64,000 nucleotides of DNA. Source: Clostridium_X cadaveris. GTDB taxonomy: Bacteria > Bacillota > Clostridia > Clostridiales > Clostridiaceae. The stretch lies in NCBI RefSeq assembly GCF_039521325.1, contig NZ_BAAACD010000004.1; one strand, written 5' to 3'. Under the pieces are notes generated by a model. It saw nothing but the letters and a program-made list of their open reading frames with translations, was not told the origin of the DNA and searched no databases. The translations under genes and the position numbers were made by a program. Of the stretch, positions 36,294-44,947 are shown in pieces (positions within the stretch are counted from its first letter, which is position 1; every line of letters starts with the position of its first letter).

Positions 36294-36626
36294 AACCTAA
36301 TTACCTCTTTAACTATAGAATTTATATCAAGCTAAAAAAGCGTTTGATATTAAAAAATAAAAATTTAAACTAGTTAACTTAAATTTATGTAATGTATATA
36401 TTATACAATATTTAAAATTACAGTGTAAAGAATAAGCAAAATATGTATAATGCTATGCTTGAGTTTATATTTTTTTATAATTTAATAAATAAAAAATTTG
36501 CTCCATTCAGTTAAGTGAATGGAGCAATAAATGAATGTACAAATCATTTAGTTATGTCGTTTTCTTTTTAACATTTTTATATAAAATTATAGTTAGCATA
36601 AGAACTGATAGGTTGATTAATACTAA
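36294..36626. other. Intergenic region between the AraC and agaS genes
   Basis: The region holds a terminator for the minus-strand agaS transcript at 36484-36526 and presumably the AraC promoter near 36300-36420. No gene is seen. Confidence 0.4.
36484..36526 (-). terminator. Terminator of agaS
   Basis: GCTCCATTCA and TGAATGGAGC pair around a short loop. On the minus strand the hairpin is followed by AAATTTTTTATT. It lies about 100 bases after the agaS stop. Confidence 0.75.
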
Positions 36627-37808
36627 TTAAGTTATGGAAATATATGGATACAATGTAACGCCTTTAACTACACGGTTAACTTCTCCTGATGGGCATGGGT
36701 TATCAGGTGTTAATCCTATAGATAAAGATTTTAATACTGCTAATGTTTGAGCAAAAATGATGTAACCTAATCCAAGCTCTATATTATTTAATGTGCATCC
36801 TATATTATAAGAGAATGAATAGTCAGCTAAAGTGTTTATAGATTCACATTGCTCATTATATACAACAACGATTTTATTTCTTTTTCTTTGATTGCTTATT
36901 TCTTTTATCAAATCAAGTTCGTATTTTCTTGTATATTCATCATCACTAACATATACAACTATAAGTGTAGTGTCATCTATGATTGACTTAGGTCCATGTC
37001 TAAATCCCAATGGAGTATCATACATAGTGACAACATTGCCTGCTGTTAGTTCAAGCATTTTTAATGACGATTCTTGAGATATTCCTTTTAAGACATTACT
37101 TCCTAGATAAACGATTCTTTGAAAATCATACTCATCAACTATTTGTTTTACGACTTTATAGTTGTTATCTAAGAAGTCCTGAGCAGCTGCACAAATTTTG
37201 TTTATTGTAAAAACTTTATCGTCTATTGAGTCTAAATTAAATATTAAATAAGCTGCTAAATACATATTAGTGAAACTTGATGTCATTGCAAAAGATTGAT
37301 CATGAGTTTCATCTGTTAAGTTTATTGCATAACAGTGCTTTGCTTCTTCTGATATTTTAGATAAAGCACCATTTTTATTACAAGTTATAAATAAGTTATA
37401 TAAATTATCACATACTGCTTCAGCAGCATCTACAGCACCAATTGATTCTGGTGAATTTCCAGAACGTCCAAAACTTATTAATAAAGTTGGCTTGGTTTTT
37501 GATAAATAAGTTTCTGGAGAAGCTACTATATCAGTTGTTGCATAAGATTTAACTTTATAGTTAAGTAATTTATTTAAATAAGAGTATAGAGAGTTACCTA
37601 CAAACTCACTTGTACCAGCTCCTGTAAAAATTACATCATAATCTTCACAAGTAATAACTTGATTTATAAATTTTTGAATTGGCTCTTTATTTTCTTTAAT
37701 TTGATCACAAGTCTTTTTCCAAGTCTTAGGTTGTTGATAAATTTCATTTAAAGTAAAAGTTGATGAAGTATTCTTCATTTCTTCTTCGTTGATATTAAAA
37801 ATGTTCAT
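36627..37808 (-). CDS. agaS: AgaS-type amino-sugar-phosphate deaminase/isomerase (double SIS)
   Basis: 393 residues from ATG 37808, with GGGGG upstream; the open frame extends 38 codons further but without homology. Two SIS domains are visible: IFTGAGTSEFVGN and LLISFGRSGNSPES in the first, VYLGSNVLKGISQESSLKMLELTAG in the second. ETHDQSFAMTSSFTNM, GFRHGPKSIIDD and NRVVKGVTLYPY closely resemble E. coli AgaS, which converts galactosamine-6-phosphate to tagatose-6-phosphate and ammonia. It is divergent from a PTS EIIBC gene, which fits uptake and breakdown of one amino sugar. Confidence 0.85.
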   Translation of the reverse strand: MNIFNINEEEMKNTSSTFTLNEIYQQPKTWKKTCDQIKENKEPIQKFINQVITCEDYDVIFTGAGTSEFVGNSLYSYLNKLLNYKVKSYATTDIVASPETYLSKTKPTLLISFGRSGNSPESIGAVDAAEAVCDNLYNLFITCNKNGALSKISEEAKHCYAINLTDETHDQSFAMTSSFTNMYLAAYLIFNLDSIDDKVFTINKICAAAQDFLDNNYKVVKQIVDEYDFQRIVYLGSNVLKGISQESSLKMLELTAGNVVTMYDTPLGFRHGPKSIIDDTTLIVVYVSDDEYTRKYELDLIKEISNQRKRNKIVVVYNEQCESINTLADYSFSYNIGCTLNNIELGLGYIIFAQTLAVLKSLSIGLTPDNPCPSGEVNRVVKGVTLYPYISIT

Positions 37809-37848
37809 AACATATCCCCCTATTATAAATATAAGCTGTATATTTTCT

Positions 37849-37876
37849 ATTATAATGGTAGCTTTTTTAAATACAA
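37849..37876 (-). promoter_or_regulatory. Promoter of agaS
   Basis: Read on the minus strand: TTGTAT (37871-37876), 16 bases, TATAAT (37849-37854). It is about 40 bases before the agaS start. Confidence 0.6.
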
Positions 37877-37934
37877 TGCAACTACTAAAACATATAATAT
37901 GTGTGTTAAAAAATGCAAACATTATTTATATTAA

Positions 37935-37947
37935 GAAATATAATTTC
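37935..37947. promoter_or_regulatory. Candidate RpiR operator between agaS and the first PTS gene
   Basis: A perfect palindrome, GAAAT-ATA-ATTTC, in the context TTAA-site-AATAA. The same arrangement, TTAA-GAAAC-AAT-GTTTC-AATAA, occurs before the second PTS gene at 40775-40787. It lies in the divergent promoter region and could control both agaS and the first PTS gene. Confidence 0.55.
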
Positions 37948-38048
37948 AATAACTATGAAAAATATTAAATAATAATTTTAGAAAAATTCGAATATAAATA
38001 CAATAAGATTTGGTTTTTATAAAATATTTATTAAAATGGGGTGTTAGA

Positions 38049-39467
38049 ATGACAAATCAAGAACTATCGAAAAAAATTCTTGAATTGGTTGGCGGGAAAG
38101 AAAACGTAATTTCAGCATTTAACTGTATGACGCGTCTTCGTATAAACATCAAAGACAATTCTAAAGTCAATGTTGCTGAACTAAAACAGTTAGATGGCGT
38201 TCTTGGCGTAGTTAAGGATTCAACTCTTCAAGTAGTACTAGGTCCTGGAAAAGCAAAAAAAGTTTGTGACTTATTTGTTAAGGATGCTGATATGGCTAAG
38301 GGAGAATCTCTTGACTGGAAACAAAACAAGGAAGCTATAAAGGCTGGGCAGCATCAGAATAATTTTAAGATGGCATTGAGAACTATAGCGGACATATTTA
38401 TACCAATGCTTCCTGCTATAATAGCAGCTGGATTATTTAATGGATTTGCAAGCTTAATAGGACAACTTGCTCCAGCACAAATTGCTGCAAAAGAAGGATT
38501 TATATTTATTTTACAAACAGTATTTTCACTTATAGGAGGAGCTTTCTTAGGCTACTTTGCTATATATACTGGTATTAGTGCAGCAAGAAAATTTGGAGCA
38601 ACTCCTGCTCTTGGTGGTATGTTAGGAGCTATGTCAATAATGGCACAAATAAATACTATATCTACAGCTTTAGGACTTTATAATGCAGATGTACCTCTTA
38701 ATTCTATTTTAACAACAGGAAAAGGCGGTATCATCGGAGTTATATTTGGAGTTTGGATACTTGCAAAGGTAGAAAATGCAGTGCGTAAACACGTACCAGA
38801 TGTTTTAGATCTTATCGTGACTCCACTTATTTCATTATTAGTTGTTGGGGTATTATTTGTATTAATCATAATGCCAGCCACAGGATTTATTTCTGACTGG
38901 TTAGTAAGTGCACTTTCATTGCTTATAAATTCAAGTAATCCAATAATTTCAGTTATATCTGGATATGTACTTGCAGCTGTGTTCTTACCAATGGTACTTT
39001 TAGGATTACATCATGGATTAATACCAATTTATGCCATACAACTTCAGCAGATGGGAGGAGTATCATTATTTCCAGTACTAGCAATGGCTGGAGCTGGACA
39101 AGTTGGGGCATCAATAGCTATATATCTTAAGGCAAGAAAATGTGGAAATACTCGTTTAAAGAAGGTTATAGAAGGAGCTCTTCCAGCAGGATTTTTAGGA
39201 GTTGGAGAACCTTTAATATATGGGGTAACTCTTCCAATGGGTAAACCGTTTATAACAGCAGGCCTTGGAGCGGGCTTTGGTGGTGCATTTGTAATGCTTA
39301 TGAAAGTTATGGCTACAGCTTGGGGACCATCAGGTCTTGTAGCGATACCACTTATGCAAACAGGTTCTATGATGCTTTATTATTTATTAGGATTAGTAAT
39401 TTCATATGTAGCAGGATTTATAATCACAGCTATGGTCATAAAAGAAAACGAAGTTGCAAATGTATAG
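38049..39467 (+). CDS. PTS transporter EIIBC subunit, glucose/MurP-NagE superfamily (copy 1)
   Basis: 472 residues from ATG 38049, after GGGGTG; a longer frame from 38010 has no ribosome binding site, and the paralog starts at the same residue. EIIB is residues about 1-85 with the phosphorylated Cys26 (FNCMTRLRINIKD). EIIC is residues about 110-470 with some 9-10 membrane segments and the sugar-site motif GVGEPLIYGVTLPMGKPF. No EIIA domain is present, so a separate EIIA must donate phosphate. It imports and phosphorylates a sugar, probably an amino sugar given agaS alongside. Confidence 0.9.
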   Translation: MTNQELSKKILELVGGKENVISAFNCMTRLRINIKDNSKVNVAELKQLDGVLGVVKDSTLQVVLGPGKAKKVCDLFVKDADMAKGESLDWKQNKEAIKAGQHQNNFKMALRTIADIFIPMLPAIIAAGLFNGFASLIGQLAPAQIAAKEGFIFILQTVFSLIGGAFLGYFAIYTGISAARKFGATPALGGMLGAMSIMAQINTISTALGLYNADVPLNSILTTGKGGIIGVIFGVWILAKVENAVRKHVPDVLDLIVTPLISLLVVGVLFVLIIMPATGFISDWLVSALSLLINSSNPIISVISGYVLAAVFLPMVLLGLHHGLIPIYAIQLQQMGGVSLFPVLAMAGAGQVGASIAIYLKARKCGNTRLKKVIEGALPAGFLGVGEPLIYGVTLPMGKPFITAGLGAGFGGAFVMLMKVMATAWGPSGLVAIPLMQTGSMMLYYLLGLVISYVAGFIITAMVIKENEVANV

Positions 39468-39487
39468 ATTTTTTTAAAATTAACAAT

Positions 39488-39521
39488 AAGGGAATAATGG
39501 CTTTGTCCATTATTCCTTTAT
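39488..39521 (+). terminator. Terminator of PTS copy 1
   Basis: AAGGGAATAATGG pairs with CCATTATTCCTTT, followed by ATTAAATTT. Confidence 0.75.
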
Positions 39522-39644
39522 TAAATTTGAAATTATGAATTGATATGTGATTTTTTACATATAATACATGATTAGAAGTTGAAAATAAGAAATTGAAGAT
39601 ATATTATTATATTTATATAAAAAAATTAAGAGAGTGGTGAGAGT

Positions 39645-40484
39645 GTGAAAAGCATATTTCTTAGGCTTTACGAAGCGCAAGATATAGCTAGTGAAACTGA
39701 AAAGGCTGTTATTGGATACTTATTAAAGAATCCAGAAGATGTGATGAATCTTAATGTAAGGGAATTAGCAGATAAGACTTTTTCATCACCTTCGACTATA
39801 ATACGTATGTGTCAAAGGGTAGGATTTGAGGGGTATAAGGATTTCAGACAGACTATGATTTATGAGATAGCTTCGAAAAATAATAAAAGAGATAATGAAA
39901 TAGAAGATGTATCTCAATATGACAGTATAAGTGAAATAATAAAAAAAGTAACATATAAGAACATATCATCTTTAGAAGAAACTATGAATTTAGTTGATGA
40001 TGAAACACTTGAAAAATGTGTAGAGATTATAGATAATGCCAAAAACATATGCCTTTATGGAATAGGAGCATCTCTTTGTGTAGCTAGAGATGCATACTTA
40101 AAGTTTTTAAGATTAAATAAACAGTGTACTATAAATGATGACTTACACTCACAATTACTTCAGGCTAAAAATATGAATAGTAATGATGTTGGAATTGTAA
40201 TCTCTTATTCTGGATATACAGTTGAGATGATAGAATGTATGAGAATAATGAAAGAAAACAATGTTCCTCTCATAGCTATAACACGGAATACCCCATCAAT
40301 AGTAGCAAAGCTTGGTGATTATGTTCTCTATATACCATCTACTGAGCCTACATTTAGAAGTGCGGCTATGGTATCAAGAATGGCACAGTTGAATATAATA
40401 GATCTATTATTTACAGCATTGATGAATAGAGAATATGAGAAGTCTTTAAAAGTAATCCGAAATAATTCTATAGAAAAATCATAA
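39645..40484 (+). CDS. MurR/RpiR family transcriptional regulator
   Basis: 279 residues from GTG 39645, after GTGGTGAG. The N-terminal RpiR helix-turn-helix (residues about 30-75) includes LNVRELADKTFSSPSTIIRMCQRVGFEGYKDFR. The C-terminal SIS domain (about 125-260) includes NICLYGIGASLCVARD and IVISYSGYTVEMIECM and should bind a sugar phosphate. It lies between the two PTS copies and is the likely local regulator of agaS and both PTS genes through the GAAAN5TTTC palindromes. Confidence 0.92.
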   Translation: MKSIFLRLYEAQDIASETEKAVIGYLLKNPEDVMNLNVRELADKTFSSPSTIIRMCQRVGFEGYKDFRQTMIYEIASKNNKRDNEIEDVSQYDSISEIIKKVTYKNISSLEETMNLVDDETLEKCVEIIDNAKNICLYGIGASLCVARDAYLKFLRLNKQCTINDDLHSQLLQAKNMNSNDVGIVISYSGYTVEMIECMRIMKENNVPLIAITRNTPSIVAKLGDYVLYIPSTEPTFRSAAMVSRMAQLNIIDLLFTALMNREYEKSLKVIRNNSIEKS

Positions 40485-40537
40485 AAAAGGCTATATCGAA
40501 TCGATTTTACAAATCGGCTTTGATACAGCCTTTTTTA
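40483..40537 (+). terminator. Terminator of the RpiR gene
   Basis: AAAAAAGGCTATATC pairs with GATACAGCCTTTTTT. An inner hairpin (CGATTT/AAATCG) gives a two-tier structure. Confidence 0.8.
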
Positions 40538-40566
40538 TACATAAAGTGAAATTTTTAATTGATTAT

Positions 40567-40579
40567 GAAATTTGATTTC
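40567..40579. promoter_or_regulatory. Third copy of the candidate RpiR palindrome
   Basis: GAAAT-TTG-ATTTC, extended by TAT and ATA on the two sides (TATGAAA..TTTCATA). It is about 30 bases after the RpiR terminator and 330 bases before PTS copy 2, and lacks the TTAA/AATAA flanks of the other two sites. Confidence 0.4.
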
Positions 40580-40774
40580 ATATTTCTAATTGATGAAAAT
40601 TAATACTAAAAAATGAGATTTTTATAATAAAAATTCATTATACTTTTTATGGCTTTAAACGACAAACGTGTTATATTTTTTAATGTAAAAATATAATAAT
40701 TCAATAAAAATTACAGAAAAAAATGTAAAATATTTTATTAAAAGTTTTTTTGTTTAAATAGATTTTCAACTTAA

Positions 40775-40787
40775 GAAACAATGTTTC
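40775..40787. promoter_or_regulatory. Candidate RpiR operator upstream of PTS copy 2
   Basis: A perfect palindrome GAAAC-AAT-GTTTC within TTAA-site-AATAA, matching the site at 37935-37947 in spacing, flanks and distance (about 118 versus 101 bases) to the PTS start codon. Confidence 0.55.
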
Positions 40788-40808
40788 AATAAATGCTTAT
40801 ATTATTGA

Positions 40809-40823
40809 TTTAAAACGTTAACA
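40809..40823 (+). promoter_or_regulatory. Candidate cre site (CcpA)
   Basis: TTTAAAACGTTAACA fits the catabolite-responsive element pattern WTGNAANCGNWNNCW with one mismatch (T for the first G). It is 20 bases downstream of the RpiR palindrome and 83 bases before PTS copy 2, where repression by glucose would make sense. Confidence 0.45.
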
Positions 40824-40905
40824 ATCTTAAAATATAGTTGATGATAAAACAAATGTTGAGATCTTATAATAGTTTTTCAATAAAAAAATAAAAAGGGGTG
40901 TTAAA

Positions 40906-42324
40906 ATGACAAATCAAGAGTTATCAAAAAAGATTCTTGAATTAGTAGGAGGACAATCTAATATAATTTCTGCATTTAATTGCATGACTCGTCTTCGTAT
41001 TAATATTAAAGACAAATCACAAGTTAAATTAGATGCTTTAAAGGCAGTTGATGGGGTTCTTGGAGTAGTTGAGGATGATACACTTCAAGTAGTACTTGGG
41101 CCAGGAAAGGCTAAGAAGGTTTGCGATTTATTTGTTAAAGATGCTGGGGTGACTAGTGCTGCATCTTCTGACTGGAAAGAAAATAAGGAATCTATAAAGT
41201 CTAGTCAAGGTCAAAGCAAAGTTAAAGAAGCATTAAGAACTATAGCAGATATATTTATACCAATGCTTCCAGCAATTATAGCAGCTGGTTTATTTAACGG
41301 TTTTGCTAGTTTAATAGGGCAAATGGCTCCAGCACAAATTGCTGCAAAAGAAGGATTTATATTTATATTACAAACAGTATTTTCTCTTATAGGTGGAGGA
41401 TTCTTAAGCTATTTTGCTATATACACAGGTATAAATGCAGCGAAGAAATTTGGAGCAACTCCTGCACTTGGTGGAATGTTAGGCGCAATGTCAATAATGC
41501 CACAGATAAATACTATATCTACTGCATTAGGACTTTTCAATGCTGAAGTTCCTCTTGAGTCTATATTAACTACTGGAAAAGGTGGTATTATAGGAGTTAT
41601 CTTTGGAGTTTGGATACTTTCAAAGGTTGAAAATTCAATACGTAAGCGTGTGCCAGATGTTTTAGATCTTATAGTAACTCCATTTGTATCTTTAATTATA
41701 GTTGCAGTAATATTTGTATTAATAATAATGCCTATTACTGGATATCTTTCAGATTGGTTAGTAGGAGCACTTTCTTTACTTATAAATTCAACAAATCCTG
41801 TAGTTTCTGTAATCTCAGGTTTTGTATTATCAGCACTATTTTTACCAATGGTACTTTTAGGATTACATCATGGGCTTATTCCAATATATGCTATTCAGCT
41901 TGAGCAAATGGGAGGAGTTTCATTATTCCCTGTACTTGCTATGGCTGGAGCAGGTCAAGTTGGAGCTGCAATTGCTATATATATGAAAGCAAAAAAATGT
42001 GGCAATATTCGTTTAAAGAAAGTTATAGCGGGTGCACTTCCAGCAGGATTCTTAGGAGTTGGCGAGCCGCTTATCTATGGAGTAACTCTTCCAATGGGAA
42101 AACCATTCATAACAGCAGGAATAGGTGCTGGATTTGGTGGAGCTTTTGTAATGATTATGAAAGTTGTTGCTACATCTTGGGGACCATCAGGACTTGTTGC
42201 TATACCTCTTATGAAAACTGGAGCTATGATGATGTATTTCCTAATAGGATTAGTAATTTCATATGTTGCAGGATTTATAATAACAGCATTATTTATAAAA
42301 GAAAAAGATGTTGAAAATGCATAG
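40906..42324 (+). CDS. PTS transporter EIIBC subunit, glucose/MurP-NagE superfamily (copy 2)
   Basis: 472 residues, identical in length to copy 1 and very similar along its whole length. EIIB has Cys26 in FNCMTRLRINIKD; EIIC has GVGEPLIYGVTLPMGKPF. Differences cluster in the EIIB-EIIC linker (residues about 85-110) and in some membrane segments. GGGGTG precedes the ATG, as in copy 1. No EIIA is fused or adjacent. It is probably a recent tandem duplicate that has moved around the RpiR gene and gained a cre-like site. Confidence 0.92.
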   Translation: MTNQELSKKILELVGGQSNIISAFNCMTRLRINIKDKSQVKLDALKAVDGVLGVVEDDTLQVVLGPGKAKKVCDLFVKDAGVTSAASSDWKENKESIKSSQGQSKVKEALRTIADIFIPMLPAIIAAGLFNGFASLIGQMAPAQIAAKEGFIFILQTVFSLIGGGFLSYFAIYTGINAAKKFGATPALGGMLGAMSIMPQINTISTALGLFNAEVPLESILTTGKGGIIGVIFGVWILSKVENSIRKRVPDVLDLIVTPFVSLIIVAVIFVLIIMPITGYLSDWLVGALSLLINSTNPVVSVISGFVLSALFLPMVLLGLHHGLIPIYAIQLEQMGGVSLFPVLAMAGAGQVGAAIAIYMKAKKCGNIRLKKVIAGALPAGFLGVGEPLIYGVTLPMGKPFITAGIGAGFGGAFVMIMKVVATSWGPSGLVAIPLMKTGAMMMYFLIGLVISYVAGFIITALFIKEKDVENA

Positions 42325-42374
42325 AAATTAAGTAGTTTTTAAGGCTATGATACGATATGCTTTTTTTAAAATTA

Positions 42375-42404
42375 AAAAAGGAGCCACAGGCTCCCTTTTT
42401 AAAT
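42375..42404. terminator. Bidirectional terminator
   Basis: AAAAAGGAGCC-ACA-GGCTCCCTTTTT, between PTS copy 2 and the convergent ABC-2 permease gene. Confidence 0.85.
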
Positions 42405-42423
42405 ATGTCAATATTAATTAATC

Positions 42424-43656
42424 TTAAATCTTTTCTTTCTTTAACCACTTTAACGCATTTCTTAACTTTACAGGATTTCCATACATCAAAGTTCCACGAC
42501 GATATATCTTTGCACCAAATACACCTGTAAGAAGAGTTGAAGCTATTAAAATAGCCAAAGAAATTATGATATTTATTGCTGACACTGATCCCATAGAAAC
42601 TCTTACAAACATAGCCATACATGAACTGAATGGAACATAGGACAATACCTTCATAAGCATACTTTCAGGATTATTTGTCATTCCAAACATTACTGCAAGG
42701 AATACAGCAACATATATGAAAGTTATTGTACCAGCGCTTGAATTTACCTCTTCAGGTTTAGAAACTAAAGCTCCAACTGATCCAAATATGAATGCATAGA
42801 ATAGATATCCTAAGATTCCGAAAACGGCAAATACTGCTATAACATTCAGAGGAATGTCAAATATCATATCTAGTTTTCCACCCCAGTTAGCACTGTTAAG
42901 TTTATAGGTCAATATACCAGATAAAAGTATTGCACCAGATTGAATTACACTGGCTATAGTTGTAGCGATTACCTTACCAAATATTAAACTATTACTGCTT
43001 GTACTTGTTACTAAAACTTCCATAGCACGATTGCTTTTTTCTGTAGTTACTGAAACAGCTATCATTTGTCCATAGAATATTATTAAAAAGTATAAAAAGA
43101 ATATTAATATATAAGTATAACCAAAATTTTTAACAGAGTCTTTCCCTAAGATGGTTACATTTGATTCTATAGGAATGCTATATAAAGCATCTATTTCTAC
43201 AGGGTCTAAACCCTTAGATGTAAGAATTTCATCTCGATAAAGCTTTGTTAATGCAGTTTCAAAAGTAGATTTATTTGAATCGCTCATACTACTGTTTTTT
43301 ACTAAGTAAGTATAGCTAGTTGGTGTATTTATAACGAAACCTGCCTTTATAGTATCATCACTAACTAAATCCTCAATTTCCTTTTCGCTTGAAACTAGTT
43401 TAAAATCAGCTTCAGGGAAGAAGCTTTTAAAGTAATCTGAATTGGAAATAACTCCTCCTCTATCATATACTGCAAAGCTGCTTGCAGAGTCAGAAGAACC
43501 TCCGAATTTTGAAAATATATTTGAGAAATCTATCATTGTAGGTAGTGTTAGCCCAATTATTAATATAGCTGATATAATGCATGTAGTTAAAATGTAGCTT
43601 TTGCTTTTTAAATAGTTCATGAGTTCAAATTTTAATACGGTAAAAAATTGCTTCAT
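42424..43656 (-). CDS. ABC-2 type exporter permease (NatB/YhaP-like)
   Basis: 410 residues. One N-terminal membrane helix (ILTTCIISAILIIGLTLP) is followed by an extracytoplasmic domain of about 130 residues and five or six C-terminal membrane segments. EKSNRAMEVLVTSTSSNSLIFGKVIA is the conserved cytoplasmic segment of this permease class. With the adjoining ATPase it forms an exporter; Na+ or peptide-antibiotic export is known for relatives, and the substrate here is unknown. Its ATG overlaps the ATPase stop by one base. Confidence 0.88.
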   Translation of the reverse strand: MKQFFTVLKFELMNYLKSKSYILTTCIISAILIIGLTLPTMIDFSNIFSKFGGSSDSASSFAVYDRGGVISNSDYFKSFFPEADFKLVSSEKEIEDLVSDDTIKAGFVINTPTSYTYLVKNSSMSDSNKSTFETALTKLYRDEILTSKGLDPVEIDALYSIPIESNVTILGKDSVKNFGYTYILIFFLYFLIIFYGQMIAVSVTTEKSNRAMEVLVTSTSSNSLIFGKVIATTIASVIQSGAILLSGILTYKLNSANWGGKLDMIFDIPLNVIAVFAVFGILGYLFYAFIFGSVGALVSKPEEVNSSAGTITFIYVAVFLAVMFGMTNNPESMLMKVLSYVPFSSCMAMFVRVSMGSVSAINIIISLAILIASTLLTGVFGAKIYRRGTLMYGNPVKLRNALKWLKKEKI

Positions 43657-44570
43657 TATTTGTCACCTGCCTTTAAAACGAAAATATCGGTTAATGTAGG
43701 TTCATATTCACCGAATTTTTCAATGTCAATATCAGATGATAATATTGATTTTAGCAAATCATTTTTAGTGTAAGAGCCAATTAGTTCTAATACTATAAAC
43801 TCCTTTTTTATCTCTGATACATTTATCATTGAATGAAATGAATTTTCACATATATCTTTTAGTTCCTCTAAGGAATAATTATTAGCACTTAATATTAATC
43901 TGTTTTTACCGAAATCTTTTTTAATTTCTTTTAAATTTCCGCTTAGTACTATAGTACCTTCTTTTACGATAGCAATTTCTTCACAAAACTCTTCAACATA
44001 ACTCATTTGGTGGCTTGAAAATATTACAATTTTATTTTCTACAATTAATTCTCTTATAACATCTTTTAGAATTTGAGAGTTTACTGGGTCTAAACCACTA
44101 AAAGGCTCGTCCAATATTACAATTTCAGGATTACACACTAAGGTTTGAGCTAATTGTATTTTTTGTTGATTTCCTTTTGAAAGAGTTTCTAGTTTTTTGT
44201 TTTCATATTCTTCAACACCAAGTCTTTGAAGCCATTTTTTCATATTGGCTTTTGCATCTTTCTTAGATATTCCCCTTAACATGGCTAAGTAGATTATTTG
44301 GTCGTTTATTTTTTTCTTTGGATATAGGCCTCTTTCTTCTGGGAGATAACCTATTTGATGTTGTGAGGGTTTAAAAGGTTTTCCGTCAAGTAGGATTTCT
44401 CCATCTGTGGCTCTGAATACATCCATTAAAATACGAATAGTTGTAGTTTTTCCAGCCCCATTTCTACCAAGCAATCCTAAAGCTGAACCACTTTTGGCTG
44501 AGAATGATATTCCATGAAGAACTTCTTTTGTATCAAAGCTCTTGCGTAAATTTTTCACTTCAAGTTCCAT
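43656..44570 (-). CDS. ABC transporter ATP-binding protein (NatA-like)
   Basis: 304 residues. Walker A is LLGRNGAGKTTT (residues about 34-45), the signature is LSKGNQQKIQLAQTL, and Walker B is IVILDEPFSGLDP. The C-terminal extension of about 90 residues is common in exporter ATPases of this group. The first gene of a two-gene operon with the ABC-2 permease, it is divergent from the Dlt-like operon. Confidence 0.93.
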   Translation of the reverse strand: MELEVKNLRKSFDTKEVLHGISFSAKSGSALGLLGRNGAGKTTTIRILMDVFRATDGEILLDGKPFKPSQHQIGYLPEERGLYPKKKINDQIIYLAMLRGISKKDAKANMKKWLQRLGVEEYENKKLETLSKGNQQKIQLAQTLVCNPEIVILDEPFSGLDPVNSQILKDVIRELIVENKIVIFSSHQMSYVEEFCEEIAIVKEGTIVLSGNLKEIKKDFGKNRLILSANNYSLEELKDICENSFHSMINVSEIKKEFIVLELIGSYTKNDLLKSILSSDIDIEKFGEYEPTLTDIFVLKAGDK

Positions 44571-44621
44571 GTAAATCCTCCAATTTAAATTTATTTATAT
44601 ATTAAGATATAAAACGATAGT

Positions 44622-44640
44622 AAACTTATTAATAAAGTTT
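44622..44640. repeat. Inverted repeat upstream of the NatA-like gene
   Basis: AAACTT and AAGTTT arms separated by ATTAATA, about 50 bases before the NatA start. It could be an operator for the exporter. Confidence 0.35.
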
Positions 44641-44795
44641 GTCAATATTAACATGATTTTCATAATATTAAATTTACATTAAACTATAGAAGATTTTTTT
44701 CTATAATGTTTAATGAAGACTTAAGGTTTTATAAAGAATTAGATAAGTTTATATTGGTATAATGTATTATGTTGAATTGTTTATTTGTAATTTGT

Positions 44796-44811
44796 TTGTA
44801 AAGTTTTACAA
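44796..44811. promoter_or_regulatory. Perfect 16-bp palindrome upstream of the Dlt-like operon
   Basis: TTGTAAA-GT-TTTACAA, with complementary 7-base arms, about 137 bases before the ligase start codon. The symmetry suggests a dimeric regulator site. No regulator is encoded next to it. Confidence 0.4.
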
Positions 44812-44947
44812 CTAAATTACTGCTATTATAAATTTCGTTAAAGTGATTTGTATTTAATTACTAAATATATATTTAGCAATTAACTTCTAAGAGAAGATAT
44901 TTAATTGACGAAATGATTTTTATTAAACAAATGAAAGGAGAATTATA

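Larger units (their letters stand above)
44571..44947. other. Divergent intergenic region between the NatAB-like and Dlt-like operons
   Basis: No gene is seen in about 377 bases. Two inverted repeats are listed separately (44622-44640 and 44796-44811). The promoters of both operons must lie here, but no consensus -35/-10 pair stands out. Confidence 0.5.

Noticed and set aside
37809..37922. 38-codon N-terminal extension of agaS
   Set aside because: It covers the promoter (TTGTAT-16-TATAAT) and the GGGGG ribosome binding site; the AgaS-like sequence starts at ATG 37808.
41997..42314. Open frame overlapping the end of PTS copy 2 in another frame
   Set aside because: It lies wholly inside a conserved PTS gene, is rich in Ser, Trp and Tyr with no protein-family look, and has no ribosome binding site.
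42293..42622. Minus-strand frame overlapping the ABC-2 permease 3' end and a terminator
   Set aside because: It runs through a terminator hairpin and the permease gene in another frame; its composition is not protein-like.
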